Assembly (NCBI GenBank): GCA_032164245.1
Contig: JAVMKO010000001.1
Span: 62,602,892 to 62,666,891 of the forward strand
Reading direction: 5' to 3'
Source: Sternotherus odoratus
Taxonomy: Eukaryota > Chordata > Testudines > Kinosternidae
DNA: 64,000 nt
The translations under genes were made by a program, and so were the position numbers. Numbering within the stretch: position 1 is the first letter of the stretch; each line of letters opens with the position of its first letter. Shown piece after piece: positions 55,401 to 64,000 of the stretch. The notes beneath the pieces were generated by a model. That model saw nothing but the letters and a program-made list of their open reading frames with translations. It made no database searches and was not told the DNA's origin.

Positions 55401-56738
55401 AGACACTCCTTCTTTTACCTGATCCTAAAACATAGTAATTTTAAGGAAGAAATAACATTTTCAATCAAGTCTGGATAGTCTCTTTTTTCTCTTGCAGCAC
55501 TGACAAATTAAAATTTGTGTAGAGATGGAAGAGCAAAAACAGCTACAATATCTGCACTAATTCTAAACCACACCAATTTAACCATCTCTCTTCTGTTTTC
55601 ATCAATTCTCATGGCTCTTTGTTAACTTATTATGGTTTTAAGCTTCAGATACTAGCTGTATTATGAATGTATAATACACTGTACTATAACAGCAGTGTTA
55701 CAGAAGGAAAACACATCAGGAAATTCGGACTAAATACACATACGTATGGCTTATTAACCTCCCTTATGAATAGCTACTTATTGTAGACTTATTTTTAAAT
55801 ATGAAATTATTAGACCATGCAGCTTAATGTCATTAAAAAAAGCTTACATCTACAGTACTTTGGTCTTGTCTCTTCACTGCTGTAAACATGTCTGAGTGTC
55901 TACAGTATGACTTTTATTAGATTTCATATGAATAGTGATTGGCTCATAGCCAGACCTCCAGTCAGAGCACTAGTATTCTTGAACTTATGATAGTTTTGCC
56001 CAAGGAGATGTGTGACACTTTGGCTGATTTTCACTTTGTGTCTAAGTGTTGTGTTTCCCTGTGCGAATGTGCTAAACAAAAGACAACTGGCATCTTATAC
56101 CCCAAGGCAAAAGTACAAAACTGATTCTAAAATCTTATTTTCCTGACAAAGTTAACTACAAATCTGTTAAGACAATAGTACAGAAGCAATGTAATGCCAA
56201 AGAAATCTTATAGCACATATCACATTATCTGGCTATACTGAAAGAACAGGAGACATATGACATGGGTTTAACCAGGCTGCAACTTTATTGTTAGATGTCT
56301 GGGACTACCCATCAGATAACAGTGTACAGTTCAGGTAACCCCATGTTTATTACATAATTACCTGGTGGGGAAGCTTTCACCAGCTCCCACCCTTTTTCCA
56401 TCCAGGTCCCTCTAGTAAATCCATTGCCGGGTGGGGGGCTTCCACCAGCTTCTCCTCTTTTTCCCTCCAGATTCCTCCAACAAATCCATTGCCAGGACCT
56501 TAAAATACACCCCCCACCTCAAAGAAGGGTTAACGTGGGCTATAAGAATGGGGGGTTGGCTCCTTGTTGTACCAATCATAGGAGTCCCCAACCATCCCCA
56601 ATTTGTTCCTTTAATGAACACCTCTTTTTAAATCCTTCTGCAAGCCATTTATCCAGTTTCTGTATATCTTTCCTGCACTGGACATCTGCCCTATAATTAA
56701 ATAATGAGTTGTGACATATGGCCTACAGCCCATCATGA
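52471..56738. other. Intron with scattered ancient repeat scraps
   Basis: Mostly plain AT-rich intron. About 53940-54020 (TTATTATTTCTATTGCAATA, then a GAGCATACAATCC-like word) resembles a widespread amniote repeat, and about 54105-54165 (GTCAATGCAAAACTCCAATG) resembles an L3-type LINE end. The motif AAATCCATTGCC is repeated near 56420 and 56485 in a small local duplication. No exon or gene is seen. Confidence 0.4.
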
Positions 56739-56909
56739 GGGGAAGGGATAGCTCAGTGGTTTGAGCATGGGCCTGCTAAACCCAGGGTTGTGAGTTCAAT
56801 CCTTGAGGGGGCCATTAGGGATAGGGGCAAAAATGGGATTGACCCTTCTTTGGGCAGAGGGTTGGACTAGATGATCTCCTCAGGTCCCTTCCAACTCTAA
56901 GATTCTATG
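56739..56909 (+). mobile_element. tRNA-derived SINE (tortoise Pol III type)
   Basis: Box A TAGCTCAGTGG (about 56749) and box B GAGTTCAATCC (about 56792) are followed by GGGCCATTAGGGATAGGGGC and a CR1-like tail, GGACTAGATGATCTCC ... AAGATTCTATG. It is the same family as 37187-37400 but without that copy's internal duplications, so it is the better reference copy. Confidence 0.92.
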
Positions 56910-57278
56910 CCATGCATGAACAAAGCCCTTCCTGAACCCACTGTGGAGAAGGCCAAAAAAAACCCCAACTGCAACCAAGCCAATATGGTGGTAGGGGAAA
57001 AAATTCCTTCCCAGCCCCCCTAAACAAGGGGAAGCTAGTGTAATGCCCACAGCAGGTGTTGACCAAACCTGTTATTTTACCACTTAAAAGGGAGGGATGG
57101 TGGGTTTTGATTCAGCCTTGGTCAGTGTAAATAGGAAGGCTGAATGCACTCAGCTTCCCCTTTCTAAACTCTGCATTCCCAGGGGATGAATCAGCAATCA
57201 CGCTGTCCCTTTTTGCAACTGTTTTCATCTCCCCCTTTCCCCCCAGCCATAAAGCACTTTTCCCTTCACTCAGACAGA
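56910..57278. other. Unassigned intronic stretch
   Basis: Intron between the SINE and the CA microsatellite; nothing recognised. Confidence 0.5.
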
Positions 57279-57301
57279 CACACACACACACACACACACA
57301 C
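57279..57301. repeat. (CA)n microsatellite
   Basis: An uninterrupted CA tract of about 11 units. Confidence 0.95.
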
Positions 57302-57383
57302 CCTGCCTACTTAAAGGTGCAAGGCAGTCAATCGTGATACCTGTTCAAATAATGTTCAGGAGAAACAGCTCTGGGTTGTGGGT

Positions 57384-57499
57384 AGAGTGACCAGATATCC
57401 TGATTTTATAGGGACTGGTATTTGGGGCTTTGCCTTAGATAGGTGCCTATTATCTCTCACTGCCTGTCCTGATTTTTCACACTTGCTATCTGTCACCCT
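57384..57499. mobile_element. Short MITE with GGGTGACC-type ends
   Basis: The left end AGAGTGACCAGATATCC and right end GCTATCTGTCACCCT are imperfect inverted repeats. The body includes CCTGATTTTATAGGGAC and CCTGATTTTTCACACTTGC. Flanks GGTTGTGGG and GGTTGCGGG suggest an 8-9-bp duplication with one mismatch. This unit is very common in turtle DNA; a hAT origin is likely. Confidence 0.65.
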
Positions 57500-57509
57500 G
57501 GTTGCGGGG

Positions 57510-59884
57510 GGAGCAAAATATAAAAAATAAAATTGAAATTGTGACAAATGTCGGTCCATTGGTACTACAGGACTGTATTGTACAGACCTAAAAGAGAAGT
57601 GTGTTTTGGGGCTAAAGCACAGGAGACAGAACTAGAAGATCTGAATGTATTTACTGATGCTGCCACATTGGATAAATCACAGACTGTATACCTGTGGGCT
57701 GGAAATCCTACTTCCATGCCTGTCACGGGACGTTGTAAATTATAAATATGGTCTTCTGATTACCCTCCCCACCCTGCACACACAATCTTGATTTGAAATC
57801 TTGACACTTGAGGCATTATTTCCGCTTTTTTATTTTTTGGTTTTGTAGTATTGTATTTCCACCCCTGAATCTAGTATAAAACACATTTTACTTAGATATT
57901 AGTGCCAGAGGCTGGATTTTGCTCACATGTGCCATCATGTTAAGGACATAATGATAGTAGCCAGTAGATAGGAACCTATCAAGTATAGGTAATGTTATAC
58001 GAATAATTTCTGATACACTTTAGATCATGCCAAGATTCCCTTACCTTTCTATAAAACATCTCTAGCACTGTCACATTGGAAGTCTGTTTTGTATTGTCCT
58101 GAGTGATGTCATTTCATGTGCACTGCTAATTTATGTATTAACAATAATGGGCCAAATTCTGTCTCAGTGGAAAAGAGGCACAAATCCCTACAGAACAGGC
58201 AGAGTCATGCTCTGTAAAAGCAATGTTAAAATAAATGTAGATTATGGTAGGCACCTTCCCATAGACTGTCATATGCATAAGGTTCTGGGGACATGACATG
58301 AAAAACTGTTCCCAAGTTACTTTTTGGTAAAATATTCTTTACATTTTGGCACTGAATATATTCAGCATCCTCACATTTTCACTTTTTTTCTCATTATAAA
58401 ACCAACAGTTTCTTTTCTCATCTATTTATTTTATAGAACAGAAATCAAACAAATCCCATTTAGAGAAACTGAACAGCTATGCAGTGCATATTCAATGTCC
58501 ACATTATTATTTGACTTCATAAATGGTATGTGCTGATTATCATATTTAGCCTTCTACACAGGCTAAATCAAGTGCTACTGTAATTAGCAAAACAGCTATA
58601 GCATTCATTTTTCTACTGACTTTCCTTAATGTTCCTGCAATTTAAATTACATTTAAAATCATCTACAATAAAGTATTACATTTAATCAGTCTAATTATCT
58701 TGATTCAAATTTGCTTTCCATTAAATCAGATGCTACAGTGCACAGAAGAAATTTAATTAAAATAATAAACACAGCATTCTACAAATGTAAACAGGTCAAG
58801 TTCTATCCTCAGAAGAGTTTGTCAAATATTTAAAGCATTACAGAAGCCTTTTAGACTTGACCCTTTTTTATTTTTACTATTTTGCATAATATTAATCTTT
58901 TACTTACAGTAATTTTTTAAACAATGCAAGTTTAAATGTATGTTTAGTTTTTAAACACAGGCTCTAAAGATAAATGTATTATGCCAACTGGTCTCCTAAA
59001 ACTGTTAAGAAACAGGATCACTGCAAGATTTTATTGTTTTAGTGTAATACAATTGCTTTCTGCTATAAAACTATTGAAATTACCCTTCCTTTTTTTGTGT
59101 GCAAAATTCCCCCACTTTTAACCACTCCATCTGTTTCTCTAATAAATCATCATATCCTCAACATTTAAATAGAGACCCTCAACATCTAATTAGAACCCCA
59201 CTGACAATTCTATTTTTATGTCATTGCAATTAACCATTCTAAGTCAGACTTTTCTTTTTTTATCCCTCATTAGCAACAAAGTGTTTCCTTCTACACAGAT
59301 GCTCATGCTAAACGAAATTTGTTGTGATTATACGGTGCCAGTTTTGCATCCTGCACTTTTTAGCCAAACCTTGTTGAGACAAATTGTGTCTTTCAGAGAG
59401 CAGGGAGATTTAACATAGATGCCATACTGTTCTTTTCAAATACAATTGAGTATATTTAAGTAATGTTAAAGGTCTGATTTAAATCTGTTGAAAAACAGAA
59501 TTAAGATTTCAGGTGGACCTTCTGTCTCTTCCTTCATTCTACTGTGGCTAGTCACAGTATGGATCTTTAAATTGTGTCTAGCATTATATGCCACATAATT
59601 TAGCAGGAACAATGAGTAATGGGTCTTTGAGGATTTAGTTAAGTTCCTCCTGATTTTGGGTTTAGACCTTTATCAAAACATAAATGTACTTTTTTTGGCA
59701 GTAGAATGCCCTTTTATTTAGAAAATACCAACACACATGGGCTTAGCCCATGAACACTCTATTTAATATATATCTTGGCAGGGCCTTCTAGGTCCATTAT
59801 TTGGCAATATACATTTATTTAATGGCTCTAGGTTCTTGCAGATGTTTCACTTATGTTGCAAAACGTTAACTTGTAAATACATGT
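57510..59884. other. Intron with no recognisable element
   Basis: AT-rich intron with no named repeat. Confidence 0.55.
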
Positions 59885-59898
59885 CAATACTAAATAAT

Positions 59899-60257
59899 AG
59901 AATAAGAGAGGTAGCAGTATTAGTCTGGAATAGCAGAGGTAACAAAGAGTCCTGTGGCACCTTAAAGACTAACTAAAGTATTGAAGCATAAGCTTTCGTG
60001 GGCTAATACCCACTTTGTCGGATGCAAGCCGCTTGCATCTGACGAAGTGGGTATTAGCCCACGAAAGCTTATGCTTCAATACTTTAACTAAAGTATTGAA
60101 TACTTTAACTAAAGTATTGAAGCATAAGCTTTCGTGGGCTAATACCCACTTCGTCAGATGCAAGCGGCTTGCATCCGACAAAGTGGGTATTAGCCCACGA
60201 AAGCTTATGCTTCAATACTTTAGTTAGTCTTTAAGGTGCCACAGGACTCTTTGTTAC
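59899..60257 (+). mobile_element. Nested palindromic SINE-like element with 14-bp target duplication
   Basis: The element is flanked by CAATACTAAATAAT on both sides (59885-59898 and 60258-60271; one base overlaps the inverted repeat). After a head at about 59905-59937 (GAGAGGTAGCAGTATTAGTC) comes a 149-bp arm (59938-60086), a 23-bp spacer (60087-60109) and an arm that is the exact reverse complement (60110-60258). Each arm is itself an imperfect palindrome of the unit AAGCATAAGCTTTCGTGGGC, giving four alternating copies. Mirror-image open frames of 70 codons here are artefacts of the palindrome. Confidence 0.85.
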
Positions 60258-60271
60258 CAATACTAAATAAT

Positions 60272-60507
60272 GTATTTGATAAATGATCTGTTTTAGACTT
60301 AGGGCTTGCAACGTCTACATACTTCTCTTTTTATATCAAGTTTCCAAGTAACAGTTCTTGCAGTCATTAGACAATAACATGTTATAACAATGCACTAGCT
60401 TTTTGTTTGTTTGGTTTTGAGCAAAAACCCATCTTGGCATACATACCTGCAAAAATTCTGATTGAAAAAACAAATCTGTTCTTTTGGTAATCAGAGTCAA
60501 AAATAGA
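60272..60507. other. Unassigned intronic stretch
   Basis: Short plain intron between the palindrome and the DIRS-like element. Confidence 0.5.
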
Positions 60508-61094
60508 GGTTACTGATCTGTAATTGGAGGTATTTCAATACATGTGGTCTCCATCTGTATTATTCATGCAGGTATTCTTGAGCAGTGTGCTCCTGAAATT
60601 GGCGATTTTTAGCAGATAGTGTCCATTGGGCTGAACCTGCACCGTTCCCCCTTGTGCTCCAAACCGAGGGTGTAAGGGCAGTGCAGACCAATGCCTCTCC
60701 AGCAACTTCGTACTGCAAATCTAGTCATTATCTGCTGCTGAGGGGATGAAGGGCATGTAGTGGAATACAGACAGAAACCACACATCTCAAAGAACCTCCA
60801 ATTACAGTTAAGTAACCTCCATTTCTCCTTTGAGTGCTGATCCCTATGTGTATTCCACATGTGGTTGATTGGTAAGCAGTAGTTAAACAGGAGGGTGGTA
60901 CAGGGATTCACTTGGTACAGATGTCAATAATAATACTGTCTCCATGGCTACATCTGCTGAAGAGATCTGGACTAGTGCATAATGTTTCATAAAAGCCTGG
61001 CTTGATCTCCAAATAGCTATCCTGCCTATGTCCAGAATAGGCACATCTCAAAGAGATGCTGTAGAAGCTGTTTGTGCTCTAGTGGAGTGGGCTC

Positions 61095-61588
61095 TCATCC
61101 CATCTGGGGGAGGAATATATGCCAGTTGACAATAAAGAATGATGCAGCCAGAGATCCACTTAGAGAGCCTCTGAGCAAATAGTGCTTTCCTTCTGGTTGC
61201 TCCACAAAAGCAACAAGTAGTCTAGGCATCTTTCTAATTGCCCATGGGACATTGAGACAGTGACGTATTCTCTCTCCATTGGAAGCATGAGGCTTTGGGA
61301 AGAATACCAATAAGTGGATAGTTTGATTAAAGAAACATTCAGAAATTACCTTAGGGATGCATTTCATGTGAAGGCAAAGGAAAACATACTATTCCTCATA
61401 AGGAGATATGGCTGATCTTCCAGGAGTATTCCCAGTTTGTTCACCCTTCCAGCTGATGTGATGATGACTAGGAAGGTGATGTCCAAATAGATGTAGGACA
61501 TGGAGCAGGTTGCAAGGGATTCCAAGGGAAGTCTGGTAAATACTGAAAGAATGAGATTAAGATCCCATTGTGGTATTGGTTTCACCAC
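61095..61588 (-). pseudogene. DIRS tyrosine recombinase remnant
   Basis: Two overlapping minus-strand frames carry IPQWDLNLILSVFTRLPLES and FLVIITSAGRVNKLG, then PKVISECFFNQTIHLLVFFP and KPHASNGERIRHCL. In DIRS recombinases the corresponding block reads approximately P.WDL..VL..L...PFEPL and TSARR.SEL, the latter around the first catalytic arginine. Here that position reads AGR, so the arginine survives in shifted context. The final R-x-x-Y part is not recognisable. Clearly inactive. Confidence 0.7.
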
Positions 61589-62073
61589 CAGTGGGTAAGT
61601 CCTAATGAAACCCTTTAGAAAACGGTTGGATGAGTAAAAACAGGATAGCCCTCAACGGGGGGGTGGAAGAAACTGATGGCTGCAAGGTGGACATATAATG
61701 AGCTAATAGAAGGCTTGACGTCTTGAGGGTGAGTAGATTCTTGAAAATCACAGGCATTCCAACAGTCTGGGGATAATAGGTTCAGTTGTGTCCAGATGGA
61801 GAAAAAAGTCTCCATTTGCCCACATAACATTTTCTGGTGGAATTATTTCTGTTTTGATTGAGAATATATTGAATGGCTTCTGAATATAAGGTATTTAGGT
61901 CTGGCACCCATCTGAATACCAGACTGTAAAATGAAGAAGGCTTGTGTTGGAATATGTGATCCCTCCACTCTCTTGCGTCAAAAGGGTCAACTGCTGATGG
62001 GATGTAAAATTAATATCCTTAGAAGGTCTGAAAACTAAAATTGTCTAGGCCAGTTGGGCATGATGAGAATGAC

Positions 62074-62283
62074 CTAATCTATGTCACAGCAAATCTTTTG
62101 TAGAACCTGCGGTATCAGCAGTATGGAACAAAAAGTGAAATTTCCTGTTTGTCTGGGAGACAAGCAGTCCCAGGATGGTGTTCCCTCCTGGGTGAAGATC
62201 TCATTCAGGATGGAGTTGTGTATTTCCCATTCATGATCTATGGAGAAATGTTTACTGAAATTGTCTACCAGAGAGTCCCGCAC
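62074..62283 (-). pseudogene. DIRS RNase H-downstream fragment
   Basis: The minus-strand frame reads RDSLVDNFSKHFSIDHEWEI and then NEIFTQEGTPSWDC. This matches the DIRS segment usually of the form ADxLSR...HEW.L....L..IF..WG.P..DLFA that links RNase H to the recombinase. Confidence 0.65.
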
Positions 62284-62819
62284 ATGTGGTAGGTATGCTA
62301 TTTAGAGAGTTATGTGCTTCCTGATTCACCAGTTCCATAAATTGACTGCTTCTACACCACGAGGAAGGGATTTTGCTCCACTCTGTTTGTTTATGTAGAA
62401 AAAAGTCATCATGTTGTCTGACATCTGGATATGGTGAGACTAGTGGAAGGAAGGCATTTCAGGCTATATAGAGTGCGCTGAGCTCTAATTTGCTGACATT
62501 AACCCTGGCCTCTCAATGAGCCCAGGTGCCTTGTGCTGTGTGATTGTCCATGCGGGCTCCTCATCTTATGAGGGATACATCTATGATAATGGTCAAGTCA
62601 TGTGTGGACATAAGAAAAGGGATTTCCACATGCATTTTTTCTGGGTTCATCCACCAAATAAGAGAAGCTGTGATCTTGGCAGGGATTGTGACTCTGGAAC
62701 TCACGTGGTTTCTATCTGATGAGTAAATAGGCCTGCAGGCAATGGAGGGGGAGTCTGGAAAACAGTGTTATCTAGGTACATGAGACCATCTAGAGGCCTA
62801 ATAAGAAAAGGCAGACCTT

Positions 62820-63640
62820 GACCGTGGTCTGAGGGTGACTTGTCCTATCAAGCTGATCACAGCTTGGAATCTTTCTATTGGAAGATAGACCCTTGCTGTA
62901 GTTAAATCTAGGGTCACACCTATAAAGTCTAAGGTCTTTGTGGGAGTCAAAGTGGACTTTTCTATGTTGACAGAGATTCCCAAGGAAGGCAGCAGATGAA
63001 ATAGAAATAAAGTTGCAGATTGAACCTCCTTGCTGGATCCATGGCCGACTCTAGCTTTTTTGCCATTCCAAGCAGCAAGAGCACTGAAGAAAATAAATAA
63101 ATAAAGGGCAGCCGGAATGTGCTGCCCCAAGATTGGCCGGAATGCTGCTCCTTATAATGTGCTGCCCCAAGCATGTGCTTCCTCTGCTGGTGCCTAGAGC
63201 CAGCCCTTGCTGGATCTGCCTGTCGGGAGCCAATCGTTGAGATATGGAAAAATGTCAAAGCCAGTTTATCTCATCCAGCCACTTCCAGTATAAAGGCTTT
63301 TGGGAAACCACTGGTTGCTGTAGCTCGTCCAAACAGGATCACCTTGAATTGGAAGTGCTCTTGTCCTACCAGGAACTTGACAAACTTTCCATGGGATAGG
63401 TGCATGTCTAAATGAATAAAGCATCTTTCATATTGAGGACCAAAACCCATAAACCCTCCTCCAGAAAGAGAATTTCCAATGCCATTGTCATCATATGGAA
63501 TTTCTGTTTTTAACAAAGACATTCAGTTAACGTAGCTCAAGAATCAATTGGCATAGAACCATGCTCTGTTCTTGAAAACTAAGAAGTATTATGAGTAGAA
63601 TCCTTTCCCTTGATGTTGAGGTGGCACATGTTCTACAGCT
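62820..63640 (-). pseudogene. DIRS reverse transcriptase remnant, split by a MITE
   Basis: Minus-strand translation yields, across frame breaks, PPQHQGKGFYSYYF (about 63640-63600), CFIHLDMHLSHGKFVKFLVG and EHFQFKVILFGRATATSGF (about 63430-63310), then FLFHLLPSLGISVNIEKSTL and PTKTLDFIGVTLD (about 63000-62900). These follow the DIRS reverse transcriptase order (QGFYS.YF, DAYFHI.....HRKFLRF, QF.VLPFGL.TAPR, then LG..IN..KS.L.P.....FIG). The catalytic YLDD region, expected near 63230, is not preserved. A 170-bp hAT-like insertion interrupts it at 63040-63208. Confidence 0.75.
63040..63208. mobile_element. Short hAT-like MITE inserted in the DIRS element
   Basis: The ends CATGGCCGACTCTAG and CTAGAGCCAGCCCTT are imperfect inverted repeats of the CAGGGCCGGCTCTAG type. 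The flanks share the 12-bp direct repeat CCTTGCTGGATC (63028-63039 and 63205-63216), which contains the expected 8-bp duplication GCTGGATC. The interior repeats the word GTGCTGCCCCAAG. Removing it rejoins the host retroelement. Confidence 0.65.
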
Positions 63641-64000
63641 CCTTGCTGAAGTCAAGAATATAGCTTCTTATGGAGAATCTTTTCATGAGAGTGATCCCTG
63701 AAAGGGGTACAGGAATGGGCAGTGACATAAACTTGATCATGCAGCCAGACTGAATGATCTAATACCCATTTGTCTGTCATTACTGCCCTCCTAATGTGAG
63801 TGAAGTGGGAGAAGTGGCTGTCCAAAGTTTGGGGTCATTGTAAGATGGCATTACCAGAGGAACACATTTCTTGTCTGTGGATGTCACAGTCTACATCTCT
63901 GAATGGCTGCTTGTACTACCAGAGAGTTGGGTGCGGGGTGTGGAAATAGTAACTCTACTCCCCTGATTACTATGAAATAACACTTCACAGCCCTCTGTAA

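Larger units (their letters stand above)
60508..64000 (-). mobile_element. Degenerate DIRS-like tyrosine-recombinase retrotransposon
   Basis: On the minus strand the parts come in DIRS order: reverse transcriptase (about 63640-62820), RNase H-side sequence (about 62280-62080) and tyrosine recombinase (about 61590-61095). At the downstream end, 60508-60572 is an imperfect inverted match to 60751-60819 (shared word CTGTAATTGGAGG), in keeping with the inverted terminal and internal repeats of DIRS elements. Every coding part is broken by frameshifts and stops. The upstream end probably continues beyond the window; sequence from about 63700 to 64000 has no clear coding match, so the border is uncertain. 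Confidence 0.75.

Noticed and set aside
59969..60227. Two near-identical 70-codon frames on opposite strands
   Set aside because: They are mirror images forced by the palindrome and differ only in the 23-bp spacer. Not genes.
40948..64000. Search for the preceding liprin exon on the minus strand
   Set aside because: No acceptor/donor-bounded frame ending in an ANQE-like sequence was recognised. The exon is probably beyond the window.

Overview
The window is vertebrate nuclear DNA: AT-rich intronic sequence packed with transposable elements, with four short exons of a single host gene on the minus strand. A turtle (probably Cryptodira), or at least a non-avian sauropsid, is the best guess. 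The repeat load points that way: CR1 LINEs ending in the ATTCTATG-type tail, tRNA-derived SINEs of the tortoise Pol III type, turtle-style Gypsy LTRs, a DIRS-like element, L2/MIR/L3 relics and many short hAT derivatives. The species assignment is inferred from repeat families I recognise, not from a database search.

Host gene: exons at 40831-40947, 19967-20188, 8113-8259 and 5153-5287 (all minus) encode 207 contiguous codons of the N-terminal coiled coil of liprin-alpha-2 (PPFIA2), a presynaptic active-zone scaffold. All four have AG/GT splice borders and all junctions are phase 0. The gene runs off both ends of the window; every other feature lies in its introns.

Layout: 1-5 kb holds a 48-bp tandem repeat, a GC-rich hAT-like block, a solo LTR (1887-2794) and a large foldback element (2937-3412). 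The 10-13.3 kb stretch holds the outstanding feature: a complete hAT transposon (10021-13301) with exact 16-bp terminal inverted repeats, an exact 8-bp target duplication and an uninterrupted 626-residue transposase. From 13.5 to 17.1 kb there are a minisatellite-bearing repeat, an L2-like fragment, an LTR remnant and inverted tRNA-like SINE pieces. From 23.7 to 28.7 kb there are two solo LTRs of one family in opposite orientation and a three-layer nest (old LINE, CR1 inside it, LTR inside the CR1), followed by a MIR. From 29.6 to 40.5 kb lie further CR1s, a Gypsy fragment, a Harbinger Myb-like remnant, a tRNA SINE, a long TA/CA microsatellite and a hAT MITE. From 41.7 to 57.5 kb come an old CR1, a short SINE-like unit, a 1.1-kb GC-rich hAT derivative and several MITEs. 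From 59.9 kb to the end come a nested, partly perfect palindrome and a decayed DIRS-like retrotransposon carrying its own MITE insertion.

Two things deserve most attention: the intact hAT element on the same strand as PPFIA2, and a family of foldback units (2937-3412, 42461-42590, 59899-60257) which, although palindromic, are flanked by 12-14-bp target duplications typical of LINE-driven retroposition.
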